This document shows positions 8,316 through 16,505 of a stretch of DNA of 64,000 bases, piece after piece (position 1 is the first letter of the stretch; every line of letters begins with the position of its first letter). The DNA comes from Lachnospira sp. Its GTDB lineage: Bacteria; Bacillota; Clostridia; Lachnospirales; Lachnospiraceae. Location: NCBI GenBank assembly GCA_017621205.1, contig JAGATQ010000039.1, forward strand, positions 1-64,000. The letters run 5' to 3'. The position numbers and the translations under genes were made by a program. The notes under the pieces are model-generated. The model searched no databases, had not been told where the DNA came from, and saw only the letters and a program-made list of their open reading frames with translations.

Positions 8316-9057
8316 AAATGGCAGTGCGATAGTATATCCCAGTGATGAGCAAGTGAATCAACAGATAAACTTTATTTTAGATAAAAGCAGGATAAAAAGA
8401 AGGAATACGTTAGAGGTCATAAGAGCAATCTTTATCGGTCCGGGACTTTCGGTTGTATTTTACCGCTTTAAGCTGATTTTATTGGGGAGCTTTTTGATAT
8501 ATCTGTTTCTGGCTTTTTTCTGTCAGCTATTAGCGTCCTATATTGAATTAGAGCATACGGAATATATGGTGATGCTATTGTTTCCTATGCTGCATTTGGT
8601 ATTTCAGAGCCTGTCTCTCTGGTCTGAGGAACAGGAGGAAATGGTAGAATTGAAGCAGACGTTATATTACTCTTTTTCTTATCTTGTAGGGCTTCGGATG
8701 TTTTATATCAGTATTTTTTCGGCACTGATAAATCTTTTCGCTATATCGCAGCTTACAGGCTGGCAGAATGTGGGAAAGCTGTGTGCCATCGGGTTTAGCA
8801 GTATGTTTTTATTTACGGTCATTGCCTTGGTGCTTTGTGAACATGCCTATGGATATCGTTCTGTTTTAGGGCTTTCTTTTTTCTGGGCAATGTTATGTGT
8901 CTTACTATCCAGATATGGTTCCGGAATCAGCTATGTGCTTTTTGAGCTATTACCGGTTTCGGTTCATATTGCTATGGTATTTGTTAGCTTTGGTTTATTA
9001 CTTTATTATATGGGAAAGGTTGGGAAAAAATATGCTTACGCTTGCGAAGGTTACTAA
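8299..9057 (+). CDS. Membrane protein, possible anti-sigma or exporter subunit
   Basis: 252 residues. A short cytoplasmic N-terminus (about 1-45) precedes about six membrane helices (55-80, 90-110, 125-150, 160-180, 190-210, 220-240). No known domain was recognised. It starts inside the sigma gene with AAAGGAG upstream and overlaps the ABC ATPase start, so the three genes are tightly coupled. Position directly after an ECF sigma gene is typical for an anti-sigma factor, but the soluble part is small; a transporter accessory role is equally possible. Confidence 0.6.
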   Translation: MMEQYKNGSAIVYPSDEQVNQQINFILDKSRIKRRNTLEVIRAIFIGPGLSVVFYRFKLILLGSFLIYLFLAFFCQLLASYIELEHTEYMVMLLFPMLHLVFQSLSLWSEEQEEMVELKQTLYYSFSYLVGLRMFYISIFSALINLFAISQLTGWQNVGKLCAIGFSSMFLFTVIALVLCEHAYGYRSVLGLSFFWAMLCVLLSRYGSGISYVLFELLPVSVHIAMVFVSFGLLLYYMGKVGKKYAYACEGY

Positions 9058-9892
9058 AAAATATGGCAATCATACGGCAGTGGAGGACATCAGTATCAAT
9101 ATGGAAAATGGGCTTTATGGCATGCTGGCACCGAATGGGGCTGGCAAAACTACATTGATTAAGATGATAACCACGCTTTTGCTGCCTACATCAGGGGAGA
9201 TTTTATATAACGGAATGAATATATGGGAAATGGGAACGGCATACCGGGATTTGGTTGGCTATCTGCCACAGCAATTTGGTTATTATAAAAATAATACGCC
9301 GACACAGTATTTAAATTATCTGGCATGTTTAAAAAAGATGCCAAAGAAACAGGTAGCAGGGCGGATTGCAGAACTATTGGAGCTGGTTGGTTTGTCAGAT
9401 GTAGCACATAAGAAGATGAAAAAGTTTTCCGGAGGTATGCTGCAGCGTGTGGGAATTGCACAGGCAATGCTCAATGACCCGAAGATACTGATTCTGGATG
9501 AGCCAACGGCAGGTCTCGACCCCAAAGAACGGGTGAGGTTTCGCAATATTATTTCGGCATTGGGAAAGGACCGCATTGTCATTTTATCGACGCACATAGT
9601 GTCTGATATTGAATCCATTGCCAATCAGGTCATTATGATTAAGAATCAGCATTTATATCAGATGGATACCGTAGATGCGATTTGTAATATGCTGGAAGGC
9701 AGTATTTATGAGTTGGAAATTCCTAATGAAGAATTTGAGAGCTTTGAACAGGAATATCAGGTGCTTTCTGCCAGACAGGAGAGCGGGCATATGCTGGTTC
9801 GGTTTTATGTGGAGGAGGAAGAGGGAATCCCTAAAAATTCAGTTTTGTGTAATGCTAATTTAGAGGATGTATTTCTGGTTGTGTATCAATAG
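9032..9892 (+). CDS. ABC transporter ATP-binding protein
   Basis: 286 residues from the ATG at 9032 (MLTLAKVTKKYG). A longer reading from 8897 is only overlap with the previous gene. Walker A is APNGAGKTTL (about 35-44), the signature is FSGGMLQRVG, Walker B is ILILDEPTAGLD, and the H-loop is STHIVSD. The C-terminal 70 residues resemble the tail of export-type ATPases. With the two permease genes directly downstream (12-bp gap) it forms an exporter of unknown substrate, plausibly an antimicrobial peptide or envelope component. Confidence 0.93.
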   Translation: MLTLAKVTKKYGNHTAVEDISINMENGLYGMLAPNGAGKTTLIKMITTLLLPTSGEILYNGMNIWEMGTAYRDLVGYLPQQFGYYKNNTPTQYLNYLACLKKMPKKQVAGRIAELLELVGLSDVAHKKMKKFSGGMLQRVGIAQAMLNDPKILILDEPTAGLDPKERVRFRNIISALGKDRIVILSTHIVSDIESIANQVIMIKNQHLYQMDTVDAICNMLEGSIYELEIPNEEFESFEQEYQVLSARQESGHMLVRFYVEEEEGIPKNSVLCNANLEDVFLVVYQ

Positions 9893-9904
9893 GAGGGGAA
9901 GTCA

Positions 9905-11095
9905 ATGAGAATAATATTATATGAATGTAAGAAAATATTGAAGCTGCCTTTGCTGGTAATTATCATCCTGTTTACGCTTCTTTTTTATAATTTGTTTATG
10001 GATAGCCAGTATTATCCTAATGATGATGCGAGCTTGGCGGCAGGGGTGGATTTGGCACACATTTTGATGGATAAATATCAAACAGTATTACCCTATAGTG
10101 AAATGGGAATTTTACAGGAGATAAAACAACAACAGTTACAATCCTTAGATTCTCTGGTGCAACATAATGAAGTATTACAAAATGCAGGTGTCAAAGACTA
10201 CCAGCAATTGCGTGGAATGGATATGGATGCTGTGGGGAAGGAAATTCAAGAAGCATTTTGGGAGATAGATTTTGATAAAGGAATTCGTGAAGTTTTTTTG
10301 TATCAGGGAATTGATAATATTGAGGAACATATGGAATATGCCCCCTTTATGGGGATTGAAAAGGGAAGAGAGGAGGAAGCAGCAAAGAAAATATGTGAGA
10401 GTCAGATAGCCCAGGATGGTGATGAGGCAACTATCAAGCGGGTTGCCCAGGTGATTGCAAGAAATGAGATGTCCCTGTTGCCAACAGGAGCGTTTAATAG
10501 AATGGCAGAGGACAGTTCAAAGTTTGGTGTCCTGCTACTTTTTTCCTGCCTGATATTGATTCTTCCTTATCAGATTAGGGAGCGTCTTGCCCATGTCAAT
10601 CCTCTGTTTGCCACTACCAATACGGGGAGGGGAATTTTTGGAAAACGATATATAGCCGCAGTGTTGTCCTGCCTGTTGGTCTGCCTGTTACAGGCAGGGG
10701 CATTTTTAAGTGTGCTTTTTAAGGTTGGAATATTGAAATATCGGTTCTGTCCGGCTAGTGGTAATGGTTGGGATTATCTATGGTTTGATATGTCGTTTGG
10801 CGGCTATCTGACTTTATCTATCAGTATTACTATCTTGTTCAATATCGCAATCGTGTCAGTATTTTATCTGATTTCCCGCATTGCCCTCAATTATATTGTT
10901 GGCTTGGCAATTGGTTTGCCAACGGCAATTCTTATAGGAATATTGTACATAAAGGTGATGAATTATTTTTTGTTTGTGGGTCACTTAAGGCAGCTTTATG
11001 TTCAGTTTGGATTTATTGCAGGAGGGCTTCTTTTGGCAGCGATGATTGTAGTGATATTGCATTTTCGCGATAGAAAAAGGGATGTGATGGTATGA
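9905..11095 (+). CDS. ABC transporter permease subunit 1
   Basis: 396 residues in the ABC-2/DUF-type permease layout. The first membrane helix is at about 14-32. A large hydrophilic segment of about 170 residues, probably extracytoplasmic, follows, then five to six helices at about 205-390. GGAGGGG is the ribosome binding site. It overlaps the next permease by 4 bp (ATGA). It lacks recognisable substrate motifs. Confidence 0.85.
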   Translation: MRIILYECKKILKLPLLVIIILFTLLFYNLFMDSQYYPNDDASLAAGVDLAHILMDKYQTVLPYSEMGILQEIKQQQLQSLDSLVQHNEVLQNAGVKDYQQLRGMDMDAVGKEIQEAFWEIDFDKGIREVFLYQGIDNIEEHMEYAPFMGIEKGREEEAAKKICESQIAQDGDEATIKRVAQVIARNEMSLLPTGAFNRMAEDSSKFGVLLLFSCLILILPYQIRERLAHVNPLFATTNTGRGIFGKRYIAAVLSCLLVCLLQAGAFLSVLFKVGILKYRFCPASGNGWDYLWFDMSFGGYLTLSISITILFNIAIVSVFYLISRIALNYIVGLAIGLPTAILIGILYIKVMNYFLFVGHLRQLYVQFGFIAGGLLLAAMIVVILHFRDRKRDVMV

Positions 11096-12165
11096 TTGTA
11101 AAACAGGAGATAAAAAAATTATGTGCTCATCCTATGATGTGGTGTTTACTTATTTTATGCTTTTTTGTTAATTTATTGTTGTTGTGGAGCAGTCTGAATG
11201 AATGTTATAAAGAGCTTCCTAAGGTTCATGATGCGATTCTTCAACAGGGCGTAGAGGAGGAGTTTTATCAGGAACGTCTGTCAATATATGATACCCTTGA
11301 CATGGTGCAGATAAAAGAAATGAAGGAAGAAATGCTGGATTATCATCCCAAGGGGAGCTACAAACGGTTTATTGACCAGCGGTACGAGCGGTTAAATCAA
11401 CGTGTAAGAGACATTGTAAAGGACGGTGAGGCAGAACAACTGATTTACCCCGGTATTGTTTACCGGTTGCATCATCATCTTTATGTGAAGCTGCTTCGCT
11501 GGATATTGCTGGAGATGGCAGTGCTTATGGCATTCTGTGTGTTATATTTAATGGATTACGAACGAATTCAACGGACAATGGATATTGTTTACACAAGCAG
11601 CGTTGGACGAAGACTACAGTATATCAAATGGGGTTCTGGTATTATGGCAGGACTGGGCTTTGGAATGGTACTGATGTTGGCGACCTTAGCCGTCTGGTTT
11701 TCTTTAGTTCCTTATCAGGGCTTCTTTGGAGTATCTATGTCGGCTGCCCTGATGGCAGAGCCAAGAGGAATACTGTTATATCCTTTTATTACTTTTCGTA
11801 AGCTTACGGTTTTGCAGTATCTATTGTTAACCCTTATTGTGGGAGTGCTTCTTGTCATTATCGTGGGAATACTTACAGGAGTTTTCCAGCTCTTTTTGAA
11901 AAATAGTTACCTATCTTTTTTGATGGAAGTTATTCTTTTATTAGGCTGTATAGCACTTTGGGGACAAAGCTCAACAAGCTGGTTTGATGTGGCAGCAACG
12001 TGGAATCCGGCTGTTCTTTGGTGGCGGGTTGGAACATGGTTCATGGAAGGAGATGTGGGAACAAGCTTTGAGGGGATGGAGGTGATTAGTATATTGGTTC
12101 AGGGATTGCTTTATGGATGCCTTGGAAGAATTGGGTATAAACGATTTTTGGTGAGTGACTGCTGA
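11092..12165 (+). CDS. ABC transporter permease subunit 2
   Basis: 357 residues. The N-terminal helix is at about 15-32. An external loop to about 130 includes long polar helices, then six hydrophobic segments run to the end. It has the same architecture as the previous permease, to which it is coupled by overlapping start and stop. The two probably form a heterodimer driven by the ATPase at 9032. Confidence 0.85.
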   Translation: MIVKQEIKKLCAHPMMWCLLILCFFVNLLLLWSSLNECYKELPKVHDAILQQGVEEEFYQERLSIYDTLDMVQIKEMKEEMLDYHPKGSYKRFIDQRYERLNQRVRDIVKDGEAEQLIYPGIVYRLHHHLYVKLLRWILLEMAVLMAFCVLYLMDYERIQRTMDIVYTSSVGRRLQYIKWGSGIMAGLGFGMVLMLATLAVWFSLVPYQGFFGVSMSAALMAEPRGILLYPFITFRKLTVLQYLLLTLIVGVLLVIIVGILTGVFQLFLKNSYLSFLMEVILLLGCIALWGQSSTSWFDVAATWNPAVLWWRVGTWFMEGDVGTSFEGMEVISILVQGLLYGCLGRIGYKRFLVSDC

Positions 12166-12200
12166 TGAAGCAGGCAGGATGATTGTCTTACCCTGCAATT

Positions 12201-12228
12201 TTATGCCCGCAGAAAGCTGCGGGCATAA
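12201..12228. terminator. Hairpin between convergent genes
   Basis: Perfect 12-bp arms (ttatgcccgcag / ctgcgggcataa) around a 4-nt loop. Neither strand has a long T run after it, so it may be a weak bidirectional terminator for the ABC operon and the AraC gene. Confidence 0.6.
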
Positions 12229-12238
12229 AGAAACAATT

Positions 12239-13135
12239 CTATCTTCTCTTCACTGGAATCCAGATGGCACTCTCATAATCTGCTTTTGTATTATCACCAT
12301 CGGAATACCATTCTACAGCGATGCTTTCTGCTATCTCATATTCTGTGTTACCCGGCAGCCATTCCTTATATATTTTGGTGTTCATGGCTTGCAGGACATC
12401 CGGCATAGAACCGGTACATTTGAATTTTGCCCATTTTAATGCCGGCACTTCGTAAACCGTCATTCCCTCTGGAACCGCATTGCCATTATAGATTCCGGCA
12501 ATCATATAGCGAAAGGCATTTTTTTCGGGAGAGTCGTCAATACAGATACCGTATTCTCCGACCTTGCAAGCCTTTGCCGTAGAAATTACCTGCTTGGTTA
12601 TCTTAGGGTTGCTTGTATCATGACAGTTTTGCTGGAAGAAATCATCCCAGAATTTGGGGATTTCTTTGTAAGCACTGTCATAGTTAAAAACTCTTTCAAA
12701 TCCAATCATTTTAATTGCCTTCATTTCTTCAATTACATAATCCATGTCATAGCCTCCTTTAATTTCAATGCTAATCTTAAGAGGGAGAAAGGTTGTAAGC
12801 TTGGTTGTATCATTGCGTAGCTTTAGGGGAGATATTCCATGGAAGCGGCAAAATGCCTTTGTAAAGCTTTCCGGTGTTTCATAGCCGTATTTATAGGACA
12901 AAGCAATTATCTGTTCCTTGCCCGCAATAACATCGAGAGCAGCAAGGTAGAGCCGGCGGTACCGTATATACTCACTTACAGTATACCCTGTCATAATACG
13001 AAAGCCCTTTTGAAAATAAAAGGCAGATAGATGTACTGCATCTGCTACATCTTTGGCGCCGATATCCTCTAGCAGATGTGTTTCCATATAGTCAATTGCG
13101 CATTTTAAGCTTGCTGTCCACTCCATTTTCTTCAC
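12239..13135 (-). CDS. AraC family regulator with GyrI-like effector domain
   Basis: 298 residues. The double HTH of AraC regulators fills residues 8-105 (HLLEDIGAKDVADAVHLS and YKYGYETPESFTKAFCRFHG). A GyrI-like/SOUL ligand-binding domain covers about 130-298 (ALKWAKFKCTGSMPDVL, IPVK at the end). This Rob/BmrR-like layout usually senses small hydrophobic compounds and activates efflux or detoxification genes. AAGAGGTGAAGAAA precedes the ATG. It is alone and convergent with the ABC operon. A strong inverted repeat and a shared palindrome lie just upstream. Confidence 0.92.
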   Translation of the reverse strand: MKKMEWTASLKCAIDYMETHLLEDIGAKDVADAVHLSAFYFQKGFRIMTGYTVSEYIRYRRLYLAALDVIAGKEQIIALSYKYGYETPESFTKAFCRFHGISPLKLRNDTTKLTTFLPLKISIEIKGGYDMDYVIEEMKAIKMIGFERVFNYDSAYKEIPKFWDDFFQQNCHDTSNPKITKQVISTAKACKVGEYGICIDDSPEKNAFRYMIAGIYNGNAVPEGMTVYEVPALKWAKFKCTGSMPDVLQAMNTKIYKEWLPGNTEYEIAESIAVEWYSDGDNTKADYESAIWIPVKRR

Positions 13136-13149
13136 CTCTTATAACAATT

Positions 13150-13165
13150 TTTAGTACACTAGTGT
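13150..13165. promoter_or_regulatory. Possible operator, shared palindrome (site 2)
   Basis: The same 16-mer as at 4948-4963, including ACACTAGTGT. It is extended here to a 12-bp perfect palindrome, TACACTAGTGTA. It lies 15 bp before the start of the AraC-type gene. Confidence 0.4.
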
Positions 13166-13170
13166 AATGG

Positions 13171-13211
13171 TAACGATGTGTAATTAACATATAGTTATTA
13201 CAACATCGTTA
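13171..13211. repeat. Long inverted repeat upstream of the AraC gene
   Basis: Arms 13171-13188 and 13194-13211 match over about 17 bp with one indel, around a 5-nt centre. It could be an operator for the divergent AraC gene or a cruciform-forming site. There is no T run. It lies in the 370-bp gap 13136-13505, which also holds a promoter and a long leader for the Rpn gene. Confidence 0.6.
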
Positions 13212-13286
13212 TACTGATTATAACGTAGAATAGCTTTGCAGTCCTGTGATTTTTTGCTTTTATTTGTCTGAAATAGTAAAATTCAT

Positions 13287-13315
13287 TTGTAATTTCCCTA
13301 GCTGAGTGCTATAAT
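13287..13315 (+). promoter_or_regulatory. Sigma-A type promoter for the Rpn-type gene
   Basis: TTGTAA (13287-13292), a 17-bp spacer, and TATAAT (13310-13315). Transcription from here would give a leader of about 185 nt before the ATG at 13506. Confidence 0.65.
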
Positions 13316-13441
13316 TTATTCAAAGCAGTTTTTCTCTAGTTAGGTATGGTCGCTTGTACTACATACTGAATCCCAATCTTTAGTTCGAATTTAATAATCT
13401 GAAAAATCTATGCTTTTAATTATCAACATGTTATAAACAGG

Positions 13442-13502
13442 GCAGGAGATTTTTTGGATAAAATATCAGAGGTACTCCTGCTGTCAGTAAAGGAGGAGTG
13501 CT
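13442..13502 (+). promoter_or_regulatory. Leader with two exclusive hairpins at the ribosome binding site
   Basis: GCAGGAG (13442-13448) can pair with CTCCTGC (13475-13481). The same CTCCT, as GGTACTCCT (13471-13479), can instead pair over 9 positions with AGGAGTGCT (13494-13502), which contains the ribosome binding site of the Rpn gene. The second fold would hide the site. This is read from the sequence only; no energy calculation was made. Confidence 0.4.
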
Positions 13503-13505
13503 AAT

Positions 13506-14540
13506 ATGGCAGGAAACAGAGAGTATAAGAGTGATGTGTTTAGTATGTTGCTGGAAGACAGGCAGAATGCATTAGAGCTTTATAATGCAGTGAATGGTTC
13601 TACCTATGAGGATGCTTCCCTTGTGGAGCTTTGTACGCTGGACAGGGGAATTTCGTTAACGGTTCGCAATGATGCTGCCTTTGTGCTGGATATGAACCTA
13701 AGCATCTATGAGCATCAGTCCACGGTATGTCCGAACATGCCGGTCCGGAGTCTGATTTATTTTACCATGACGCTGGAGGATTATTTGAGTGGTAAGAATA
13801 TTTATGGAAGAAAGCTTATAAAGATACCAACTCCAAGATTTGCAGTTTTTTACAATGGGGATGAGAAACAGCCGGAGCAGTATGAACTGAAGCTGTCGGA
13901 TGCCTTTGAGCGGCCGGTAAAGAATCCGGAGATTGAACTGACCTGCAGGGTATATAATATTAACTATGGAAAGAACAGGGGGCTGTTAGAGAAGTGCCCT
14001 TTTCTGAAGGAATACATGATATTTGTGGATTATGTGAGGGATAAGCACAAGGAGAACGGATATGATAATCTGGAGCATTGCATAGAACTAGCGATTGACC
14101 GGTGCATCAGGGAGGGAGTTTTGAGGGAATTTCTGATGCGGCGGCGTACGGAGGTGGTGAAGGTTATGAAGTTGGATTATACATTTGACAGGCAACTGAT
14201 GCTGGAACGGGAGGATAGCCGGGAAGAGGGAAGAGAATTAGGCAGACAGGAAGGAAGAGAAGAGGGAAGAGAAGAGGGACGAGAAGAAGGCAGGGCAGAA
14301 GGAAGAAAAGAAGGCAGAGCAGAAGGAATGATAAGGGGGAGGGAAGAAGGCAGGCAGGAAGGGCATATCGAAAAGCTAATTCTCTTAATATGCAAAAAAC
14401 TCAAGAGGAATAAATCTATTGAAGAGATTGCCGATGAGTTAGAGGAGGAAGTGTCTGTCATAGAACCTATTTGCGAAATAGCACAGCAATATGCTCCTGA
14501 CTATGATTGTCAGAGTATTATGCAGAAGCTGTTAGGGTAG
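13506..14540 (+). CDS. Rpn/PD-(D/E)XK nuclease-transposase family protein
   Basis: 344 residues. The N-terminal 210 residues match the Rpn family (recombination-promoting nuclease): VFSMLLEDRQNALELYNAVN, then the nuclease core with Asp62 and the E-x-Q pair at Glu69/Gln71 (LDMNLSIYEHQS), followed by IPTPRFAVFYNG. Residues about 238-286 are a low-complexity tail of EEGR/AEGR units, and a short helical domain ends the protein. GGAGGAG lies 7 bp before the ATG. Relatives act as DNA endonucleases in phage defence or recombination. A second in-frame ATG at 14166 has its own strong binding site. The gene stands alone. Confidence 0.9.
   Translation: MAGNREYKSDVFSMLLEDRQNALELYNAVNGSTYEDASLVELCTLDRGISLTVRNDAAFVLDMNLSIYEHQSTVCPNMPVRSLIYFTMTLEDYLSGKNIYGRKLIKIPTPRFAVFYNGDEKQPEQYELKLSDAFERPVKNPEIELTCRVYNINYGKNRGLLEKCPFLKEYMIFVDYVRDKHKENGYDNLEHCIELAIDRCIREGVLREFLMRRRTEVVKVMKLDYTFDRQLMLEREDSREEGRELGRQEGREEGREEGREEGRAEGRKEGRAEGMIRGREEGRQEGHIEKLILLICKKLKRNKSIEEIADELEEEVSVIEPICEIAQQYAPDYDCQSIMQKLLG
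14166..14540 (+). CDS. Possible internally started C-terminal Rpn fragment
   Basis: Within the Rpn gene, codon 221 is an ATG preceded by GGAGGT at 14150-14155, a spacing of 10 bp. Initiation here would give a 124-residue protein made of the EEGR repeat tail plus the C-terminal helical domain, without the nuclease. In enterobacterial rpn genes such short products are made from internal starts and neutralise the long toxic form. The site here is visible; expression and function are inference. Confidence 0.45.
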   Translation: MKLDYTFDRQLMLEREDSREEGRELGRQEGREEGREEGREEGRAEGRKEGRAEGMIRGREEGRQEGHIEKLILLICKKLKRNKSIEEIADELEEEVSVIEPICEIAQQYAPDYDCQSIMQKLLG

Positions 14541-14902
14541 ATAGATAACAGCTTTCTTCGTATTTTACAAGGGAATGCTTGATTTTTCTTCTCTGATATG
14601 AGAAAATAATAAGTGGCTGGCAGGAAGCTGGTTTGGTAAATACAAGAAGTGTTTACAGAGTAATGCAGATAATATTGGTGATGTTATCTATAGCTTATAT
14701 TAAGATATTGTTTTATTAAGATGATGGTACGAAGCGAGAGTATGTCAGGAAGGCGTATTAATTTCCAGTAGGGGATTAATACGCTTTTTATGGTGGCATT
14801 AATATAAAATACAATCTGATGATTATAAAGTCGCTGAGTTAAGAAGATAGGTTCGTTTCCAGTATCTGTAATATTCTGTAAGGTAAAAAAGGAGGTTTCA
14901 TT
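14541..14902. other. 362-bp gap without a recognised gene
   Basis: It contains a terminator at 14753-14789 and otherwise AT-rich sequence with no convincing open frame or promoter. AAGGAGG just before 14903 serves the next gene. Confidence 0.6.
14753..14789 (+). terminator. Terminator
   Basis: Perfect 10-bp arms (gcgtattaat / attaatacgc) around a 12-nt loop, followed by five T. It lies about 210 bp after the Rpn gene. Confidence 0.75.
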
Positions 14903-15307
14903 ATGGCATGTTTTATTGTACCGGGCACAGAAGCCGTGGTAACAACGATTGTAACAAAGGTATTGAAAAAGAAGGAACAGGAGCAGGCAAAGGAAGCATT
15001 AAAGGAGGGGGTTGCCTTAGATGAGGTAAAAAAGACTCCGTTTTCCCATAAGCTTAGCTGGCTGAATACTATGCTTTGGGGTGGTTCTGCGCTGCTGGCT
15101 TTTGAGCATGTGTGGCATGGTGAGGTGATGCCATGGTTCCCATTTTTAACGGCTATTAATAATGGCGAAGTGATGGAGATGCTTAGTGAGATGTCAACAG
15201 TTGGAGTTAGTATGGCAGTTTTGATAACGCTTGTATGGGGAGCTATGGTGGCAGTGTCCTCTGCCCTTAGCAAACGTCCGGTTAAAGGTATTGAAACAGA
15301 GAAGTAG
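14903..15307 (+). CDS. Hypothetical membrane protein
   Basis: 134 residues. A basic/acidic segment at about 20-48 (KKKEQEQAKEALKEG) is followed by two or three hydrophobic stretches (55-75, 98-125). I do not recognise a family with certainty. AAGGAGG before the ATG and an 10-bp gap to the next small membrane gene indicate a two-gene operon. Both proteins have a tryptophan-containing helix and probably work together in the membrane. Confidence 0.7.
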   Translation: MACFIVPGTEAVVTTIVTKVLKKKEQEQAKEALKEGVALDEVKKTPFSHKLSWLNTMLWGGSALLAFEHVWHGEVMPWFPFLTAINNGEVMEMLSEMSTVGVSMAVLITLVWGAMVAVSSALSKRPVKGIETEK

Positions 15308-15317
15308 GAGACAGTGT

Positions 15318-15629
15318 ATGACATTATTAATAGCAGTTTTTGCAGCAGTTATTTCGACTGTTATCTGGTATGTAAAGGATAGTCACAATCAAATGAAGGT
15401 TGGTACACTTGCCCTGATGTTTTGGGGGGCATCCCTGATGTGGCTTTGTGATGCAGTTTTTGAATTTGCTGAGTTGAAGGAGAAATTTTTTCATCCTGCG
15501 GCAGCAGAAGTGTTCAATGATTTTTTTCTGGGAATATCGGTTGTAGCAGTGGCACTTGTGATATGGTTAGTGCTGCTTTTGATTAAAGACCCTCGTGGAG
15601 TGGTAAGGCAGGCGTTGACTAAAAAATAG
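15318..15629 (+). CDS. Small membrane protein, partner of the preceding gene
   Basis: 103 residues from the ATG at 15318 (TAGGAGA upstream). A longer in-frame reading into the previous gene has no binding site. Three hydrophobic segments (1-20, 28-50, 70-92) and a basic end are visible. No family was recognised. Confidence 0.7.
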   Translation: MTLLIAVFAAVISTVIWYVKDSHNQMKVGTLALMFWGASLMWLCDAVFEFAELKEKFFHPAAAEVFNDFFLGISVVAVALVIWLVLLLIKDPRGVVRQALTKK

Positions 15630-15667
15630 CTGGGATGATGCAATTACCCAACAAATGAAATACATGC

Positions 15668-15696
15668 TTGCAATTTTTCTTTGGCACTGTTATACT
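15668..15696 (+). promoter_or_regulatory. Sigma-A type promoter of the queuosine operon
   Basis: TTGCAA (15668-15673), a 17-bp spacer, and TATACT (15691-15696). It is directly followed by the riboswitch aptamer about 15 nt after the expected transcription start. Confidence 0.75.
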
Positions 15697-15711
15697 GATA
15701 CGCAAATGAAT

Positions 15712-15753
15712 AAGACAGTTCGTAACCATCCTGTCTCTAAACAAAACTAGGAG
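15712..15753 (+). ncRNA. PreQ1 class I riboswitch aptamer
   Basis: The stem AGACAG/CTGTCT (15713-15718 and 15731-15736) encloses a C-rich loop, TTCGTAACCATC. It is followed by the A-rich tail CTAAACAAAACTAGGAG, the classic H-type pseudoknot layout of preQ1-I aptamers. An intrinsic terminator follows at 15768-15800, and the controlled genes are a queuosine precursor transporter and queF. Ligand binding should favour termination, shutting off uptake and preQ0 reduction when preQ1 is plentiful. Confidence 0.78.
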
Positions 15754-15767
15754 AATGATACTTAATA

Positions 15768-15800
15768 GGAGTAGGCTTTTTTCTGGTCTGCTCCTTTTTT
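15768..15800 (+). terminator. Riboswitch-linked terminator
   Basis: GGAGTAGGC (15768-15776) pairs with GTCTGCTCC (15786-15794) using G-U pairs, then six T. It lies between the aptamer and the transporter gene, as expected for transcriptional attenuation. Confidence 0.75.
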
Positions 15801-15815
15801 GCGAGGTGAAAGAAG

Positions 15816-16505
15816 ATGTATAATTTTTTAATTTTTTTTCTGGCTGTTGTCTTTTTTTTATTATCTGTTGTAGTAATATATAAGCTTTTTGGAAAGGTGG
15901 GTATTTATGCTTATATATGCTTTGCTACGATTCTTGCCAATATACAGGTATGCAAGTCTATTGAATTATTTGGACTCACTACAACTGCGGGACCGGTGTT
16001 GTATGCTTCTACCTATTTATGTACGGATATACTTTCAGAGCGATATGGCAAGGATACAGCAAAACGGGCGGTATGGCTTGGTGTGGTCATTAATCTTCTC
16101 TGGCTGTTTGGCACCCAGTTAACTCTGTGGTTTATACCAGCAGCGACGGATTACATACAGCCATCCCTAAAAGTCGTTTTCGGGATGGTACCAAGAATCT
16201 GCGCAGCCAGTCTGTTATCCTATGTGATTAGCCAGCGGCTGGATGTATTTTTATATCATTTTATATGGGAAAAGACAGGGAAGACAGAGAAGGGACTCTG
16301 GCTTCGGAATAATGGTTCCACCATGTTGTCTCAGTTGGCAGACAGTGTTATTTTTGTGACAGTTGCCTTTGCAGGAACGATGCCATGGAATGTATTTGCA
16401 CAGATTATGCTGACAAACTATCTGTTTAAGGTGATTGTGGCAGTGTGTGATACCCCTTTTGCCTATATTGCCAGAAAAGTTAAGGTGCGGGAAGGAGAAG
16501 AGTAA
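15816..16505 (+). CDS. Queuosine precursor transporter (YhhQ/VUT family)
   Basis: 229 residues with about six membrane helices. Family motifs are [15 protein letters not shown] near residue 42 and [20 protein letters not shown] near residue 66. The family takes up queuosine precursors (preQ0 or preQ1). Upstream lie a preQ1 riboswitch and its terminator; GAGGTG precedes the ATG. The stop overlaps the queF start (TAATG). Together the two genes salvage a precursor and, with QueF, turn preQ0 into preQ1. Confidence 0.92.
   Translation: MYNFLIFFLAVVFFLLSVVVIYKLFGKVGIYAYICFATILANIQVCKSIELFGLTTTAGPVLYASTYLCTDILSERYGKDTAKRAVWLGVVINLLWLFGTQLTLWFIPAATDYIQPSLKVVFGMVPRICAASLLSYVISQRLDVFLYHFIWEKTGKTEKGLWLRNNGSTMLSQLADSVIFVTVAFAGTMPWNVFAQIMLTNYLFKVIVAVCDTPFAYIARKVKVREGEE

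Noticed and set aside
14177..14461. Minus-strand frame opposite the EEGR repeats of the Rpn gene
   Set aside because: Low-complexity Ser/Leu/Pro sequence from the antisense of the repeats; no start signal.
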